Source: Lacrimispora celerecrescens (lineage in GTDB: Bacteria > Bacillota > Clostridia > Lachnospirales > Lachnospiraceae). Taken from it: a stretch of 33,176 nt of DNA. Position 1 is the stretch's first letter. Each line of letters begins with the position of its first letter. Positions 32,932-33,176 of the stretch are shown here, piece after piece. Location: positions 1 through 33,176 of the forward strand of contig NZ_JPME01000035.1 of the NCBI RefSeq assembly GCF_000732605.1, given 5' to 3'. The notes beneath the pieces are model-generated. The model was not told the DNA's origin. It saw only the letters and a list, made by a program, of their open reading frames with translations, and made no database searches. Made by a program: the position numbers and the translations under genes.

Positions 32932-33176
32932 TTACCTCGTACCCTTACACATCGCCCACTGAATTCCATCTAAGATCCAGAATAATGCTGCGCCTACCAC
33001 CGACATGATGACAATGCCGCCATACATCTGAATATAGTTAATCCTGGACCATGCGTCCAATATATAGTAGCCCATTCCCCAGCGGGTTCCATAGGCTTCT
33101 ACAATTAAAAGGATGGCTAAGGATGTTCCTGTACCGATCCGTATGCTGGTGAACAGCTCCGGCAATACCGCAGGCA
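32932..33176 (-). CDS. ABC transporter permease (SsuC/TauC-like), C-terminal part only
   Basis: The frame runs off the right edge of the window, so the N-terminal two thirds are missing. The visible 81 residues, from PAVLPELFTSIRIGTGTSL through the last membrane helix (IVIMSVVGAALFWILDGIQW), match the C-terminal end of the BPD-type permeases for sulfonate, taurine, nitrate or thiamine-precursor import. The substrate cannot be told from this fragment. It is followed by a terminator and is not in the same operon as the ferredoxin genes. Confidence 0.85.
   Translation of the reverse strand, partial: PAVLPELFTSIRIGTGTSLAILLIVEAYGTRWGMGYYILDAWSRINYIQMYGGIVIMSVVGAALFWILDGIQWAMCKGTR

Overview
This window looks like the chromosome of an anaerobic Firmicute of the Lachnospiraceae / Clostridium cluster XIVa type (Lacrimispora-like). 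The evidence is moderate GC, strong AGGAGG-type ribosome binding sites, consensus TTGACA/TATAAT promoters, a clostridial hexameric glutamate dehydrogenase, a DUF3881-like protein, a YesM/YesN-type two-component pair and an LPxTG surface protein. The genus is inferred from gene content only.

Layout. (1) 1-13613, plus strand: the 3' part (at least 4536 codons) of one giant surface adhesin. It has about 27 Cna-B/SpaA-like prealbumin modules in two arrays, separated by DUF11-like and SdrD-B-like domains, and ends in an LPKTG sortase signal. Its last 3.2 kb holds a four-module block (A-B-A-C) present twice at a constant offset of about 1.76 kb. (2) 13614-16540: gdhA, a DUF3881-like gene and tRNA-Arg(CCU). 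Each has a promoter or -10 box followed at once by a hairpin with a T-run, and the gdhA promoter also lies inside a 31-bp perfect dyad. (3) 16627-22961: a purine-oxidation locus ordered xdhB-xdhC / gntR / NCS2 purine permease-xdhA. The two structural operons carry the same 13-bp repeat just after their -10 boxes, so one GntR/HutC-type regulator probably controls both and keeps the three enzyme subunits in step with purine uptake. (4) 22995-29782, minus strand: a solute-binding lipoprotein, ATPase and fused permease of the 'iron(III)' (AfuABC/FbpABC) type, followed by a YesM-type sensor kinase and a YesN-type response regulator. The binding protein lacks the adjacent tyrosine pair of true ferric-binding proteins, so a phosphorylated or other anionic organic ligand is plausible. 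A chemoreceptor with a PilJ-like sensor is divergent from it at 30074-31639. (5) 31711-32839, minus strand: ferredoxin, polyferredoxin-like membrane protein and ArsR-family regulator in an overlapping operon. The ArsR protein has two cysteines spaced like those of the persulfide sensors BigR/SqrR and lacks the metal-binding box. (6) The right edge holds the C-terminal part of an SsuC/TauC-like ABC permease.

No CRISPR array, insertion sequence, transposase, integrase, phage gene or origin was seen. The least expected structures are the duplicated adhesin block, the series of promoter-proximal hairpins, the composite inverted repeat at 25626-25738 (24-bp perfect arms), the split xdh regulon, and the thiol-switch-like ArsR operon.
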